64,000 nt of DNA from Anseranas semipalmata (GCA_013399115.1 VXAA01003915.1:297380-361379), one strand, 5' to 3'. Shown: positions 26,265-38,899, counted from the stretch's first letter. The notes: a model not told the origin generated them from the letters alone. Translations and numbers: made by a program.

Positions 26265-27331
26265 CTTGTACACGATATGATGGGTGAACAATTGGCTGAC
26301 AGGTTGGGCTCAAAGGGTTATGGTAAATGGGGTTACGTCAGGCTGGCGGCCAGTCACTGGTGGGGTTCCCCAGGGCTCCATTTTAGGGTCAGTTCTCTTC
26401 AATGTTTTTATCAATGACCTGGACACAGGAGCTGAGTGCACAGTAAGTAAGTTTGTGAACGGTACTAAATTGGGAGGAGCTGTCGATTCTCTTAAGGGTA
26501 GAGAGGCCCTACAGAAAGATCTTGATAGATGAGGGCGCACGGCAATCACCAAGCGTATGAAATTTAACAAGAGCAAGTGCCAGATTCTGCACCTAGGGTG
26601 ATGCAGTCCTGGATGTACGTATAGACTGGGGGACAAGTGTCCACAGTGTAGCCCTGCAGAGAGAGATCTGGAGGTTGGGTTGATGGTAAGCTCAGTATGA
26701 GTCAGCGGTGTGCCTTGGGGGCCAGAAGGGCCAGCCAAACCGTGGGGTGCATTGAGCACACTATAGCTAACTGGTCAAAAGAAGTGATAGACCCACTATA
26801 CTCAGCATTGCTGCAACCTCACCTTGATTACTGTATGCAGTTTGGGGCTCCATGATATAAGAATTATATAAAAGTATTAGAATGTGTCCAGAGGAGGGCA
26901 ACAAAGATGGTGAAGGGTCTGGAGGGCAAGACATGTGAGGAAGAGACAGAGAAGCGCCCAGAGAAGAGGAGGCTGAGGGGAGGCCTCATGGCGGCCTGCA
27001 GCTTCCTCATGAGGGGAGCGCAGGGGCAGGCGCTGAGCTCTGCTCTCTGGTGACAGCGACAGGACCCGAGGGAACGGCATGGAGCCGTGACAGGGGAGGG
27101 TCAGGCTGGGCATGAGGAAAAGGTTCTTCACTGAGAAGGTGGTTGGGCCCTGGAACAGGCTCCCCAGGGACGTGGTCATGGCACCGAGCCTGCCGGGTTT
27201 CAAGAAGTGTTTGGACGATGCTCTTAGATGTATGGTCTAACTCTTAGGTTGCCCTGTTTGGAATCAGGAGTTGGTCTCGATGATCCTCGTGAGTCCCTTC
27301 TGATGTAGGATATTCTGTGATTCTGTGATTA
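26265..27331 (+). mobile_element. CR1 LINE fragment with RT remnant and 3' end
   Basis: A plus-strand CR1 copy. The conceptual product at 26284-26532 includes [20 protein letters not shown] and a decayed active-site box as FVNGTK in place of FADDTK, so the catalytic aspartates are lost. It continues through the 3' ORF2 region (FNKSKC-like at 26560, an LEC...RRATKM-like region near 26890) to the terminal repeat ttctgtgattctgtga at 27312-27331. The 5' part is missing and stops are frequent. Confidence 0.92.
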
Positions 27332-30300
27332 TAAGTTTTAATTACTGCCTACTGTAGAAGCATTTTCTTCCTTTGCAGGTCCTTTGCAGAAAAGTATAGA
27401 GCAGACTTGGTACTGACCAAGTATAAGCACAGCATTGATATGTTTTGACAGAATAACTAAAAGCAGCTGTAATGGAAAGGTCTGAAGCAAGAAAGCATAG
27501 CTTCAGACTCTGCTAAACAGTAGGTTTTCACTTTACTGCCTTAGTGTCGCAGTTACTGAAGCAGATGGGAAATCCAGTGCTGGATTGTACCTCCATCCAG
27601 AGGTCACAGCTGCTCCACTTACCGCCTGATGTGGCTGTTGGAGACACCTGGAGCAGTTACCCTTCGCAGACCTTCTCATTCTCTGCATGGAGAAGGGATG
27701 GTTTAATCCACATTTACTTGTCCCTCACTAGAGCTTCTTTCTTGTTCCTTGTGACTAAGTATTGGGTCTTCAGGCAGTAACATGGGAGCTAGTTGCTTCC
27801 TCTTTCAGCTTTTTCCCTTCCTTTATTAAATTATGCTTCCAGTGTTTGCTTTCATAAGGATACAGTTATGGCTTCAGGATGCATTTTCTTGTTTACTGAC
27901 TCTTTAAGGCATTACTGACACTTTATAAATTGTGTACGATGGCATGCATTTACTGTAGATATAGCTTCCAGCCCACAGAAAATGGTGTACCTGTCATCCT
28001 CAAGTAACACATCAATAATACAGGTGACAAAATTGGCTATAAGGCTGTTTTTCCTAGGCTAGTTTTATCTGTATTCCCTATCAGTTTATATTTTTGATTA
28101 CCAAGAAAAAAACACATCCTTGAACTATCCCACAAATGACTCTGAGCTATAATTTAGGGTTTCTCTATCAGCAGCTGTTGTCAGCCCTGTGGCACATGGC
28201 CTGACGCTGCTGCCCTCCACGCTGGGCCTAGTCTCGCTGCCTCGCTGTGCTGATGCTTGCGGGGCAGAGGAGCAGGAGGAACAGAGCCGAATCCCAAAGC
28301 CGCTCCTCGTTCCCTTGCGATGGGCACGCACTTTCCTTCCTCCTGGTTCATCTTGGGATACACAGGGGCAGCACCTCTGAGTTGTGCTGGGCGTTTGTGA
28401 GAACGCAGCAAGAGCCTGGGATAAGCCTGGTGGGACAGGCGTATCTCGTGCCTCTGTGATACGTGGCTTGCTCATGTCAGGCTCCTTATGTCTGGGAAAC
28501 CACTTAAATTGTCATCTGCACAACGCTATCCTCCCCAGGGATCAGGACTTCTACTTATTCTTTTCAAGTCTTTGATTGTGATGCATGTATGATAAGAGGG
28601 CGGTACTGTATGTATGTCATGTTGGTGCTCCGTTTTGCAAAGTACAGTGCTGATAATCTACAGGGACTGTGTGTCTCATTATCATTACATAAATAATTTC
28701 CTTTACATTCAGAGAGTTCGAGTCTCCCCTTTTCTCATTTTTGGACATTCAGGCAATACACAAGGTCTTTCTCCACTTAAACCTCATGTTCTTCTGGGCC
28801 TGGGTCTAGCAAAAGTTAATGGCACCTTGTTTTGCAGCTGCCATCTGCAACAAGGTCAGGCTTGTGGTTGGTTTAACTTCAGATTATTGAAAGAACTTGC
28901 TGGTGAACAGTGATCCAAGGAGTTGAGTTTAACACTGGGGAAGACTTGAAGGATTTGGAGAAATTAAATGTTACATTGGCATTTCTAAAAATACGTAGGA
29001 TGACTTGTCAACTGTTTGCCACTTTACGCTAAGATCCATCAAAGGAAGAAGGTCATGGAAAGCTGTTCTGGGATGCAGTCAATAAAAACATCTAAGCATA
29101 ATCAGATCATTCAGCATATTTTTGAGAAAATAACATCTTGTCAGGCAAACTGTCTTGCTCTGGTGCTGGCTGATGGCTATCTGATTTAGCAGAAGAAATC
29201 TTGCATAAAATTGTAACTAAAATAAAATTTTGAAGAGTAGTCTGGTAAATGATGGAAATATTCTATGTGTATAAAATCATTGATTATACACTTTGCACAA
29301 ATTCATGGTCATCTGTCCATTAAGCGAATGTAGGTCACATTTACTGGAGTGACCTGACATCAGAGGAGATCTAAGGACAAGGTCATCCACTGACTCTGTT
29401 ATTAAATCTTCTGCTTCATAAGGGTTTTGACACAGCTCTTAAATACATTGATTTGATAATAGAGTGATGGATAACTTGGCCAGGCCTGATGATACACTAC
29501 TTCATTATCTATATTGTTAGGAAAAATAAAGCATGCTTTCTGCATACATCAGCTGAGGTGAGAGGTGGACCTACAGGAACAATTGCTGAAGGCTCTGGCT
29601 GTTGTCATGCATAGACTAGATGCATATCAGACTAGATAATGGTGTTTTTTCTGGCTTGCTTGTTGCATATGTCTAGGGCAAATGGTTTGTTCAAGCATTG
29701 TCAGACACTAAAGAAGACATTTGGTGTCTGATTTCGTAGAAAGTCGGCCTAGATCCTTCAGCGCCTCCTGTTCAGGGCTGTCACTACACTAGCAGAGGAT
29801 GTCCTTTTACCTTTGTCTCTTCTGAATGAAGATGAGACTCCTGTGTGGACTAAAGATTCATGTGAGAAGAAGACTCCATACCTCCCCCAGAAAATCCTGA
29901 GTGGGAACCTTCAGTGTAGACTTCTACACCAGGCCCCAGAATTGCTTGCCTGGCCAGGGACTGGGTAGCATGTCTCTATTTTTAATTCCTCAGCTTTGCT
30001 AGCGTTTGAGTCAGCTGCTTCACGCAGCTGTGTCCTCGCCATTCCATTTCGTCCCAGCCAGCTTTCGCTTCTCCCCTGCATGTGTGAGAATTGTGCCGTT
30101 CGTGGGGAGCACGGCATCAGCCATCACGGCCAAGCTCTGAGAGTTCTTTGTGCTGGTCTCGGTGCTAGCTTGCAAGCCCCTCTACATGCTCCTGTATTAA
30201 CTACCTCATCCTTCAGAGAGAGTACTGCAAAGTGATACGTTACAACATGAAGTATGCCATCTGCCAGGAGTCTGTGTGTGCCCCAGTCACGGCCACTAGA

Positions 30301-31239
30301 CTTAAACTTACTGCTTGTCCAGAGCAGTGGACCGAGATAATCTGCATCAACACCATCAATGCCAGAAGGTGTGCATCAGGCTTTTATTCTGACCCTGTGC
30401 AGGCTGCAGTGCTGTGCTGTCAGCCAGCCACTGGTCACTAGCCAAAGTGTAGATGTTTTGGGCACTAATATCTTCTATTGCATGACATAGGCTGCATCAT
30501 TAGACAAAACAAAGGCTTGTTAGCCCCATCTCCTCCTGGTGATTTAAGCACGTTCAAGAGATACTCAACAGATCGACTGCTGTGTTGCTGTTATAGGAGA
30601 GGACTTGTGCCGTACAACATGCTCTCTGTTACTCGACAACTGGCCTTGAGCAAAGCGGCTGTCACAGGTGGGGAAGGAATAATTAAACCCACTCGCTGAC
30701 CCTCCAGCATGTCTCTCTTTTTCAGGAGAGTGCAGATCGGTCAGAGCATGCCTAGGTTTTTCAGCCAGGTCTTATTCCCAATGTGTCGGTAATTTTGTTT
30801 TTGTGTGACAGTCAGGTGACCTGGAACATGGTCTCCTGCTCATGCAGACAGGGAGAGCAGATTAATTAACATCTGTGGTTTCAGGATTGTGACCCCCACA
30901 ACTTTGCTGAGCACTCCTGTGTCTGGTAGCCCACCTTGAGCTTCACATTTGAGGCTGCTACTGGATGAGACCAGCTCCAAGATCAATGCAGTGCAATTCG
31001 CTGGAAGCACAATCCCCACTCTAGTCCTGGGACTACCACTAAGTGGAGGTGGGACTGGGAATGATCCTACAGATACTGCTCCCTAGAAGGCTGTGCAAAT
31101 GTGTGACCAGGTGCCACAGTGCCAAGAAGAAACGCTTTTCTTGGAAAGGTTGCTTCTGCCTTTTCCTTTTCTGAGGAGCAGGCTATTAGGAAAGCCTGTC
31201 TGTCTGGTAACACATGAAAGCCAGGAATGAGATTGCATG

Positions 31240-31830
31240 CCATTAGAAAAGGTGTGTCTCAGCAGGTCAAGGGAGGTGATTGTCCCCCTCTGCTCTGCCC
31301 TCGTGAGGCCCCACTTGGAGTGCTGCATCCACGTCTGGGGCCCCCAGCACAAGAAGGATGTGGATCTGTTAGAGCAGGTCCAGAGGAGGGCCACGAAGAT
31401 GATTAGAGGGCTGGAGCACCTCTCCTATGAAGAAGGGCTGAGAGAGCTGGGGATGTTCAGCCTGGAGAAGAGAAGGCTCTGGGGACACCATACTGCAGCC
31501 TTTCAATACTTAAAGGGGGCTTATAAAAAGATGGAAGGTGACTTTTTACATGAGCAGATAGGGAGGATGGTTTTAAACTGAAAGAGGATAGATTTAGATT
31601 AGGTGTTAGGAGGAAATTCTTTACTCAGAGGGTGGTGAGGCACTTGAACAGGCTGCCCAGAGAAGCTGTGGGTGCCACATCCCTGGCAGTGCCCAAGGCC
31701 AGGCTGGATGGGCTTTGGGCAGCCTGGGCTGGTGGGAGGTGTCCCTGCCTATGGCAGGGGGTTGGAACTGGGTGGGCTTTGAGGTCCCTTCCAACCCAAG
31801 CTGTTCTAGGATTCTCTGATTCTCCTGGGT
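31240..31830 (+). mobile_element. CR1 3' fragment, upstream arm of an inverted CR1 pair
   Basis: A plus-strand CR1 piece starting in the late RT region, with an open frame at 31237-31581 ([20 protein letters not shown], then [20 protein letters not shown]). It ends in a diverged terminal repeat (ctaggattctctgattctc) at about 31826. It closely resembles the first 590 bases of the minus-strand copy at 35793-37082. It lies 1.2 kb upstream of the central PDZ exon. Confidence 0.93.
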
Positions 31831-32968
31831 CCACTTCAGGTGTTCCTAGTCACATAAGGCCTAGTAAAGCAGACCTCACTGACCCAATGCTGGGGTCCTG
31901 TCTAGTAGCACATGAATCCCCTCTGCACAAAAGCAGGTACACAGTCAGCAAGTCTGTTCACGATACGTGAAGGGGAAAATAAATTCCTGGAGAATCATGA
32001 CTGGCCCATGAAAGAGCCACAGCTGATAGACCCTGTGCCAAGGGCAGCAACCCATCTGGTACCACTGCTAGGTTCAGAGTCTGGCCACATGCGTAAAGAG
32101 TAGGTGTGGCCTTTTTGCTTCATTTCTTTAATGGATCTGGTGTTTCTGAACATTTGCAACAGTCTCATGATAAAAAGACAACAGAAGCTTTTTCCTTCAT
32201 CACATCAAACGAGGTTTTACACATCACACCAGCTCCTCTCTGCTTGCTGTAAGTTGGGTATCCCCCATGCAAAATTACTTTATCCTGGGTGGGCAGTGAA
32301 GCAGGATGGGCTGGGGCTGGATAATGTAAGTGCACTGCCTGGGTCTATCTGAGAAAGTCCCTTCCCTGGAAGGGGTGTTCCTGCTGGGGACAGGAGCCGC
32401 TTTTCCAACCAGGATGCAATTAAACCTGAGTGGTCAAGCGTGGGGTTCATCTGAGTAATGCAGATGTCTATCAACAGGGGCCCTCTGCTTCTGAGCTAGC
32501 CATCTCGACTGCCATAGGTCCCGTACTGGGAGGGGCTCCACTCTAGGGCTGGTGTCTGCAGTGTCATGGGTGGATGGCACAGTTTTTTCTCTGCTGACTA
32601 TGAAAGAGTCCTGGAGCTTCTAAAACTCAGTCATAGACATCTCTTCTGTAGCCACAAGTCGGAAGGAGTGTGTTCCACCCCTCCTGGCACCGTTCGTGTT
32701 CTCATTTTGTGTGTGGCACTGGGAAATGAATGAGGACCTTGCGGGAACATATATGACTCTAGGAGTCGCACGCTTCCGGGAGGCTCTAGGACTATCTCAG
32801 GGTCTAAGCCGATGAACACTGCAGCCATGTAGTGTTAACTCTGGTTCCTACACTGAAGTCAAGCTGGGCCTTGGAGGCATATTGTTTCTAAACCAATTTA
32901 TAGAGATTTTCCTAGGCTCCTGGACGCTATTTGCCACCTTCTGCCTGCTTTTAGCCACACCGTCTCAA

Positions 32969-32983
32969 TCTCTCTCTCTCTCT
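32969..32983 (+). repeat. (TC)n tract in the polypyrimidine tract of the central PDZ exon
   Basis: A perfect TC dinucleotide run located 12-26 bases before the acceptor of the exon at 32995. It forms the core of the polypyrimidine tract, where U2AF or PTB-type proteins bind. Length changes here could alter exon use. Confidence 0.9.
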
Positions 32984-32994
32984 GTCTTTTGTAG

Positions 32995-33119
32995 CTGAAA
33001 CCCCAATTGAGGAGTTCACCCCAACCCCAGCCTTCCCAGCGCTCCAGTACCTGGAATCAGTGGATGTGGAAGGCGTCGCTTGGAGAGCAGGACTTCGCAC
33101 AGGAGACTTTCTGATTGAG
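32995..33119 (+). CDS. SHANK3: SHANK3 central PDZ exon
   Basis: This 125-bp exon encodes the centre of the PDZ fold. With the G from the previous exon it gives exactly 42 codons: AETPIEEFTPTPAFPALQYL, then ESVDVEGVAWRAGLRTGDFLIE. TPIEEFTPTPAFPALQYLES is a SHANK-family signature in the beta2-beta3 region. VDVEGVAWRAGLRTGD matches recalled SHANK3, where SHANK1 and SHANK2 have VDEGGVAW. The acceptor is AG at 32993-32994 after a TC-rich tract; the donor is GTGAGC at 33120. The exon enters in phase 1 and leaves in phase 0. Since 125 is not a multiple of three, skipping it would shift the frame and destroy the domain. It is flanked by opposed CR1 copies at 31.24-31.83 and 35.79-36.39 kb, which may matter for back-splicing. 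Confidence 0.97.
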
Positions 33120-35037
33120 GTGAGCCCGGATGCGGCAGGGAGAGTGACTGATGGCTGCCAGCAGTATCTTCCTCTGCAGCACAAGGGTCAACATCGTGCA
33201 CAGAATTATTTTCCTTTGTAAGGTGTTTTGAGAGCTGGGTAATAATTGTTATTGAAATGTCTGCTGCCTGGATGTCTTGATGAAAAAATGTTCCTCAGTA
33301 CAATAATTCAAGCAGATACATGCTCTCTGTGCTAGAAAACGAGCTGACAGGTCCCCTTCTGCTAACTGAAATTACAGGGAAAATGGAAGTCAGAGAAAAG
33401 ACTCATTAGACGTCCTCTCTGGAGGCCTGCCAGGATTGTTTTGTACTGATATTTGTTACAGCTTTGCCCAATGTGGTAAAGTAGTGGGGTCTACAGAGAA
33501 GAATTAGATTCACCAAATACATAGTGCTCTGCTCTTGTATATCTCCCACTTGGCCCTTTCTCTTTCTTGAGGTCATGCTGGAGGCTGTGTCCTGCCTCCA
33601 CTCTACTCTAGGGTCACAGCTGACTGGATTTTCCTGGTCATGTTTAAAACAAAAAAGAAGCAAGGATTAGAGTCACTGGCAACTTCACATTAAAAAAATG
33701 GCCAAAGGGTTCAGCAACAAGTCACAGAGAGGGGGAATACAGTGTGGTACATGCAGAGAGGTAAATACAGAGACATGGAAGAAGATGGAGCCAGGCTCTT
33801 TCCAGTGGTGCCCAGTGCAGGACCAGAGGCCCTGGGCACGACCTGGAGCCCAGGAGGCTCCCCCTGGCCCCCAGGCAGCGCTTCTGTGCCGGGCGGGTGC
33901 CAGAGCCCCGGCACAGGGACCCAGGGGCTGCAGGGTCTCCTCCTTGGGGGTCTCCAGCCCCGCCTGGCCATGGTGCTGGGCACCAGCTGGGGGGGCCCTG
34001 CTGAGGCAGGGGGGGCCAGGAGGACCCCAGGTGCCCCCGGCCTCAGCCAGGCTGTGGTTCTGTGGAGTACGGCATGCAGTCTGCCTGGAGCACAGGCGGG
34101 AGACTTGGGAGAAAACCTGGATAGGGCTCTGAAGCTGGCTCACGGGTCTCCAGCAGTGGTAGCGCTTGCTTGATCCTCTAGCTTGGCATTATTATTATTT
34201 TGTTCCTGTTTGTATTAGTGTATGCCCAGACCACAGGGACAGGTCAGGAGAACATTGTGCTGGGTGCTGTACAGAGCACACATATGCACAGGACCGGCAG
34301 TGACGGCTGTGTTGTGCCCATGGGACTACACGAGTGCTCCAGTGCTGGTGCTCGCTGTCCCTAGGAAGGGAGACAACGCTGCAAGGAGCGGTCCTTGCGT
34401 ATCAGCTGCTTCATCTCCTAGTGAATGCAGCAGAGGATAGTTTTAAGGAGTGATTTGAAAGAGAGTGATAACATTAATTTGTTAATGTGTACAGGGATTT
34501 TCATCGCTATAGGAGGGAAGTGTAGGAGAAAATTACTATGGTACTTGAAAATGAAAATTACGTTCAGAATCTATGCCAAATGGATACAGTATGAATAGGC
34601 CAAGTCTGCATTTCTTGGAGCCAGAGAAAAGGCTGTTACAATGAGGTGGTTAAGAAAAGATTAAAGTGTTTGTGAATCACTCAGTCAAGATGTCTGCTTC
34701 TGTGCCGTCATTGCAAAGGGTTCCCAGAGAGTTTGCTCCAAAGGGAGATGTGCACGGTGTCAGTGCAAGCAGTGGTGTGAGGTGAATCCTGCCTCTACCA
34801 AGGGAACAATGGCAGAAGAGGTGGAGGGATGCTGAATTGTCACCGAGTCTGTGAAACAGCCGTGTGTGTTAGATGGGGCTGGGAAAGGGAACTCTGTGGA
34901 TGGTGGAGGTGAGTTGTGTGGACAGGTTCCTCTGTGAGTCCCCTTGCAGTACGCATGGAGTAGCACACACTGAACAGATTGTCTGCAGTCAGGGAAAGGA
35001 CAGGCACGCCGTGGGATTTTGCTTTCTTATGTTTTCC

Positions 35038-35200
35038 CATGCCCCATCCCTGGAGGTGTTCAAGGCCAGGCTGGATGGGGCCCTGGGCAACCTGATCTAG
35101 TGGGTGGCATCCCTGCCTGCAGCAGGGGGTTGGAACCAGATGATCTTTAAGGTCCCTTCCAACCCAAGCCATTCTATGATTCTATGATGATTCTATGCAA
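35038..35200 (+). mobile_element. CR1 3'-end fragment
   Basis: A short plus-strand CR1 tail (ccatccctggaggtgttcaag ... ggtcccttccaacccaagcc) ending in three copies of the attctatg-type terminal repeat. It faces the minus-strand CR1 that starts 600 bases to the right, tail to tail. Confidence 0.92.
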
Positions 35201-35688
35201 AAATCATAAGGCTTTAAACCCAGTAATGCAATATATTACATCTGCATTGGTCCAATGTGGAGATTTAAGTTGTGGTTGTGCATGGTGTAGGTGAATGTGT
35301 GAATTTGTACCGGTTGCAGAAGTGCTCCTGGGACTGGAGAAGGCGGCGGTGAGGCTTCGCCCACCCTGCTGCTGCGACTCATCCCCCAGTCTGAAGCTTA
35401 CGCTGAAAAACACTCTTTTCCATGGGTGGTCATCTCCTCTGTAATGGGCAGCTGCTTGATGCACCATGGATCTCCAGTCTCTCTGGGATCTTTCTAGGAA
35501 TACTTCCTCCAGCCTGAGTACCTCAGGCTCCGTGATGAGAGTCGAAGCTGAATGAGTGGTTGATGGAAAGCCTCTGTCAAGAGCAGGGGACCAGTCATGA
35601 TGTGTCTGTGGTGAGGTGCTGAACACGCTGTAGCCTTTGTGCAAAATGGAAACTCCCGCGGGCAGTGCCGTGCCCATGTGTGTGGTGT

Positions 35689-35720
35689 TGCTGCCCTGCA
35701 GGCAGAAGGACGGACACATA
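35689..35720 (+). repeat. Copy 1 of a 32-base dispersed exact match
   Basis: The 32 bases here are identical to 39216-39247 in the same orientation. The core contains the inverted repeat CTGCC...GGCAG around a CTGCAG. The flanks do not obviously match. Family unknown; see copy 2. Confidence 0.7.
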
Positions 35721-35792
35721 GTCAGCACATAGTGATGGGGAGCTGTGTGCCACCGGGAATCCTGCAGCTGGTGACCAAAGCAAGAAGGGGAG

Positions 35793-37082
35793 AATCATAG
35801 AATCATAGAATCATAGAATGGCTTGGGTTGGAAGGGACCTTAAAGATCATCTGGTTCCAACCCCCCTGCCACAGGCAGGGATGACAACCACTAGATCAGG
35901 TTGCCCAGGGCCCCATCCAGCCTGGCCTTGAACACTTCCAGGGATGGAGCATCCACAACTTCTCTGGGCAACCTGTTTCAGTGCCTCACCACCCTCACAT
36001 TGAAGAATTTCTTCCTAACATCTAATCTAAATCTATCCTCTTTTAGTTTAAAACCATTGCCCCTTGTCCTATCATTATCTACCTGAGTAAAGAATCCCTC
36101 TCCATCCTTTTTATAAGCCCCCTTTAAGTATTGAAAGGCTGCAATGAGATCTCCCTGGAGCCTTCTCTTCTCCAGGCTGAACATCCCCAGTTCTTTCAGC
36201 CTTTCTTCATAGGAGAGGTGCTCCAGCCCTCTGATCATCTTCGTGGCCCTCCTCTGGACCTGCTCTAACAGATCCACATCCTTCTTGTGCGGGGGCCCCA
36301 GACATGGATGCAGCACTCCAAGTGGGACCTCACAAGGGCAGAGCAGAGGGGGTCAATCACCTCCCTTGACCTGCTGGCCACACCTCTCTTGATGCAGCCC
36401 AGGCCACAATTGGCCTTCTGGGCTGCAAGCGTGCACTGCTGGCTTGTGTCGAGCTTTTTGTCCACCAGAACCCCCAAATCCCTCTCCACAGAGCTGCTCT
36501 CAAGGAGTTCTTCTCCCAGTCTGTACTCATGCCTGGGATTGCTCCAACCTAGGTGCAGCACCCTGCACGTGGACTTGTTGAACCTCATTCGGTTCACATG
36601 GGCCCACTTCTCGAGCTTATCCAGGTCCCTTTGGATGGCATCCCTTCCTTCTGTTGTATCGACTGCACCACTCAGCTTGGTGTCATCTGCAAACTTGCTG
36701 AGGGTGCACTCAATCCCATCATCTATGGCATTGATGAAGATATTGAAAAGCACCAGTCCCAAGACAGACCCCTGAGGGACACCACTTGTCACCGACCTCC
36801 ACCTGGACATAGAACCATTGACCACTACTCTCTGGGTGCAGCTATCAAGCCAATTCCTTATCCACCAAATGAACCACCCTTCAAATCCGTATCTTTCCAA
36901 TTTAGAGATCAGGATGTCATGTGGGATCATGTCAAAAGCCTTACAGAAGTCCAGATAGATGACATTGGTCAGTCTTCGCTTGTCAACTGTTGCAGTCACT
37001 CCATCATAGAAGGCCACCAGGTTGGTCAGGCATGATTTGCCCTTGGTGAAGCCATGCTGGCTGTCTCAGATCACCTCCTTGT
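35793..37082 (-). mobile_element. Relatively young CR1 LINE with a 250-codon RT frame
   Basis: The best preserved transposon in the window, about 1.3 kb on the minus strand. Its 3' terminus at the left has three perfect aatcatag octamers (35794-35817). The frame at 36265-37017 carries the RT blocks in order: [37 protein letters not shown], the intact catalytic FADDTK box, and the thumb-like LGVLVDKKL region. A single-base difference in a G-run near 36290 breaks the frame; the rest of the ORF continues in another frame at 35978-36316 ([20 protein letters not shown]). The 5' part, with the endonuclease, is absent. It cannot be autonomous. Confidence 0.95.
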
Positions 37083-38899
37083 GGGAGGTGAAGGGGGGCC
37101 ATGTGCTCTGCCTGTCCTGCACGTGGGCACGGATCTTACAGCACTAACGTCACCTGAAAGCTGTGAGCAGGAGGGTGCTGGCAAAGGCTGCTCAACCCAG
37201 ATAGCCTGTGCCAGCAACGTCATCAGCGTTGTTAGTGTGTCTTCTGTAGCCTTTAAAGAGGCACAGCGAAGCACCAATTGCCATAAACCTGATAAAATCA
37301 TTATAGAGCTGGTGTTTTTTTCTGATACATAGTATTACAAACATTATAAAGCAAGGAGGAATTTCAAATGTGTATAAAGCCTCTTGGGGTGGGATGAGCA
37401 GGTGAGTGCTGTGGCACAGTAGCCTCATCGTGGCTGAGATTCTCAGTCCCTCTCCCCTCCCTCCTGGTTTGGATGTTCAGCTGCAGAACAAGTGTATTTA
37501 GCTGGTAACCTGCCCTCAGCAGCTTACCATTTCCTTCAATCAGCTAGTGAGCTGACTTCCCCTGTGGCTGCAGGATCATTAAATCTTTTGCAAGAGGAGC
37601 AGCGAGCACGTGTGGTGTCCCTGGGAAGGGAAGCTGGAACTGGGTTCAGAACAAGCACATCAGCTTTGCTGCAATGTAAAGCCACATCCCGAGAGCAATA
37701 CTCAGAAAGGGAGATACTGTGATACGGCTTGGAGCCTCATACAGGTCTCCGAGATACATCTTCATCAACCTGCCCAAGTGTATGGATTAAAGATGTGTTA
37801 AATTTAGATCGAAGTTGCATGGGCATTTTAAGTTTGAGACCTTATTGATAGCCTCGTAACTTGTAGCCTGAGCCCATCCCGTGCTGAAATTAATCTTTAG
37901 GCTTTTAGCTGTAAAGCTTTCTTAGTATTGGAGATCCGTGCTAGACAGACATATGTAAGGTGCTTTCACATTGGAGTTAGCAAGTTCAAATAAAGAAGTG
38001 GAGGTGGGAAGTCCTGAGAGGTGTTTGCAGGTGAAGTGTTTGCTGACAGCGATAACACTCCATGCGAGCACTGGGATTGCCCCAGTGGTGGGGGACAGTT
38101 CCTCTGATAGCACAAAACAGCTGTTCCATGCAAGGACCAGGTGGCAAGGCCCAAGCTGACTGCTCCAAGTGAGCCCCGACCTGTCCTAGCCTTCCTGGCA
38201 CCAATTCAGCTGCTGAGTCAGCTTCTGAAGGGGGCAGCTGGCTGGGGATGCTGGAGGGAGAGGCTGGAGACGCTCCGGAGGCTGCCCAGTGGCTCCCCTG
38301 GGGAAACCAGTGAGATGTGTTTCTCTGGGGTGCTGGCATGAGGAGCTCTGGCTGAGCAAAGCCAGATTGTACCTGGGCACCCAACTGATGGTGAATTGAA
38401 AGAGGCAGCAAATGCCGTCCAAGTGAAGGAGGCCTGCAGAGGGGAATCCACCCCTTGAAGAGAGAGCAGAACTTGAGTCAAATTCATTGTTTAATGTTGA
38501 GGCTTTCTGATAGATTGATACCAACCACATCACACCTTCCGTTAACTTTCATCTCTCACCAGCACCTTCTGTATGAATGGAAGCCTCTGACTAGGCTGGA
38601 CTGGGCCAGCGTGACGGGCTGAGGCCTGCTTGGTCGGCAAGCTGGCGTGCGTTGGCGCCGGCTTTGTCAGCAGGGTGCATGGGGTGGCTGCACGGAGTTC
38701 AGTGCACTCATTTGACAAGTGTTGGTGTCCTCACCTGATACTTTCTTCAGCAAGACTGGTCTCTGTTCATACTGGAAAACCTCTGCTTAATTTTGTGAAG
38801 GTTTAAAATTTCATCAGACCCCTCCAGGAGGATTAGACAAAGATAATCTTGAAGTAGGAAAGTGCCAACTCCCTGGTAACTGTCGGGAGTTTTAGGTCA

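Larger units (their letters stand above)
18690..32994 (+). other. SHANK3: 14.3-kb intron splitting the PDZ domain (first PDZ intron)
   Basis: The intron runs from a GTAAGG donor to an acceptor preceded by a TC-rich pyrimidine tract and gtag. It is phase 1. Recognised contents are a (TTTG)n tract at 21.68 kb, a probable LTR at 25.18-25.61 kb, a CR1 fragment at 26.27-27.33 kb and a CR1 fragment at 31.24-31.83 kb. The segments 18.7-21.6, 21.8-25.1 and 27.4-31.2 kb contain no gene, RNA gene or repeat that I recognise with confidence. The block 28.9-29.64 kb has the feel of a very decayed LINE (it ends in a ctagataatggtgt...tctggc motif like an old CR1/L3 tail), but I could not establish this. Confidence 0.85.

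Noticed and set aside
28900..29640. Possible additional ancient LINE
   Set aside because: Some words resemble an old CR1/L3 element, but the order could not be matched well enough to annotate it.
33698..34143. Overlapping 144- to 152-codon frames on both strands
   Set aside because: Compositional frames in a short GC-rich intronic stretch; no domain.
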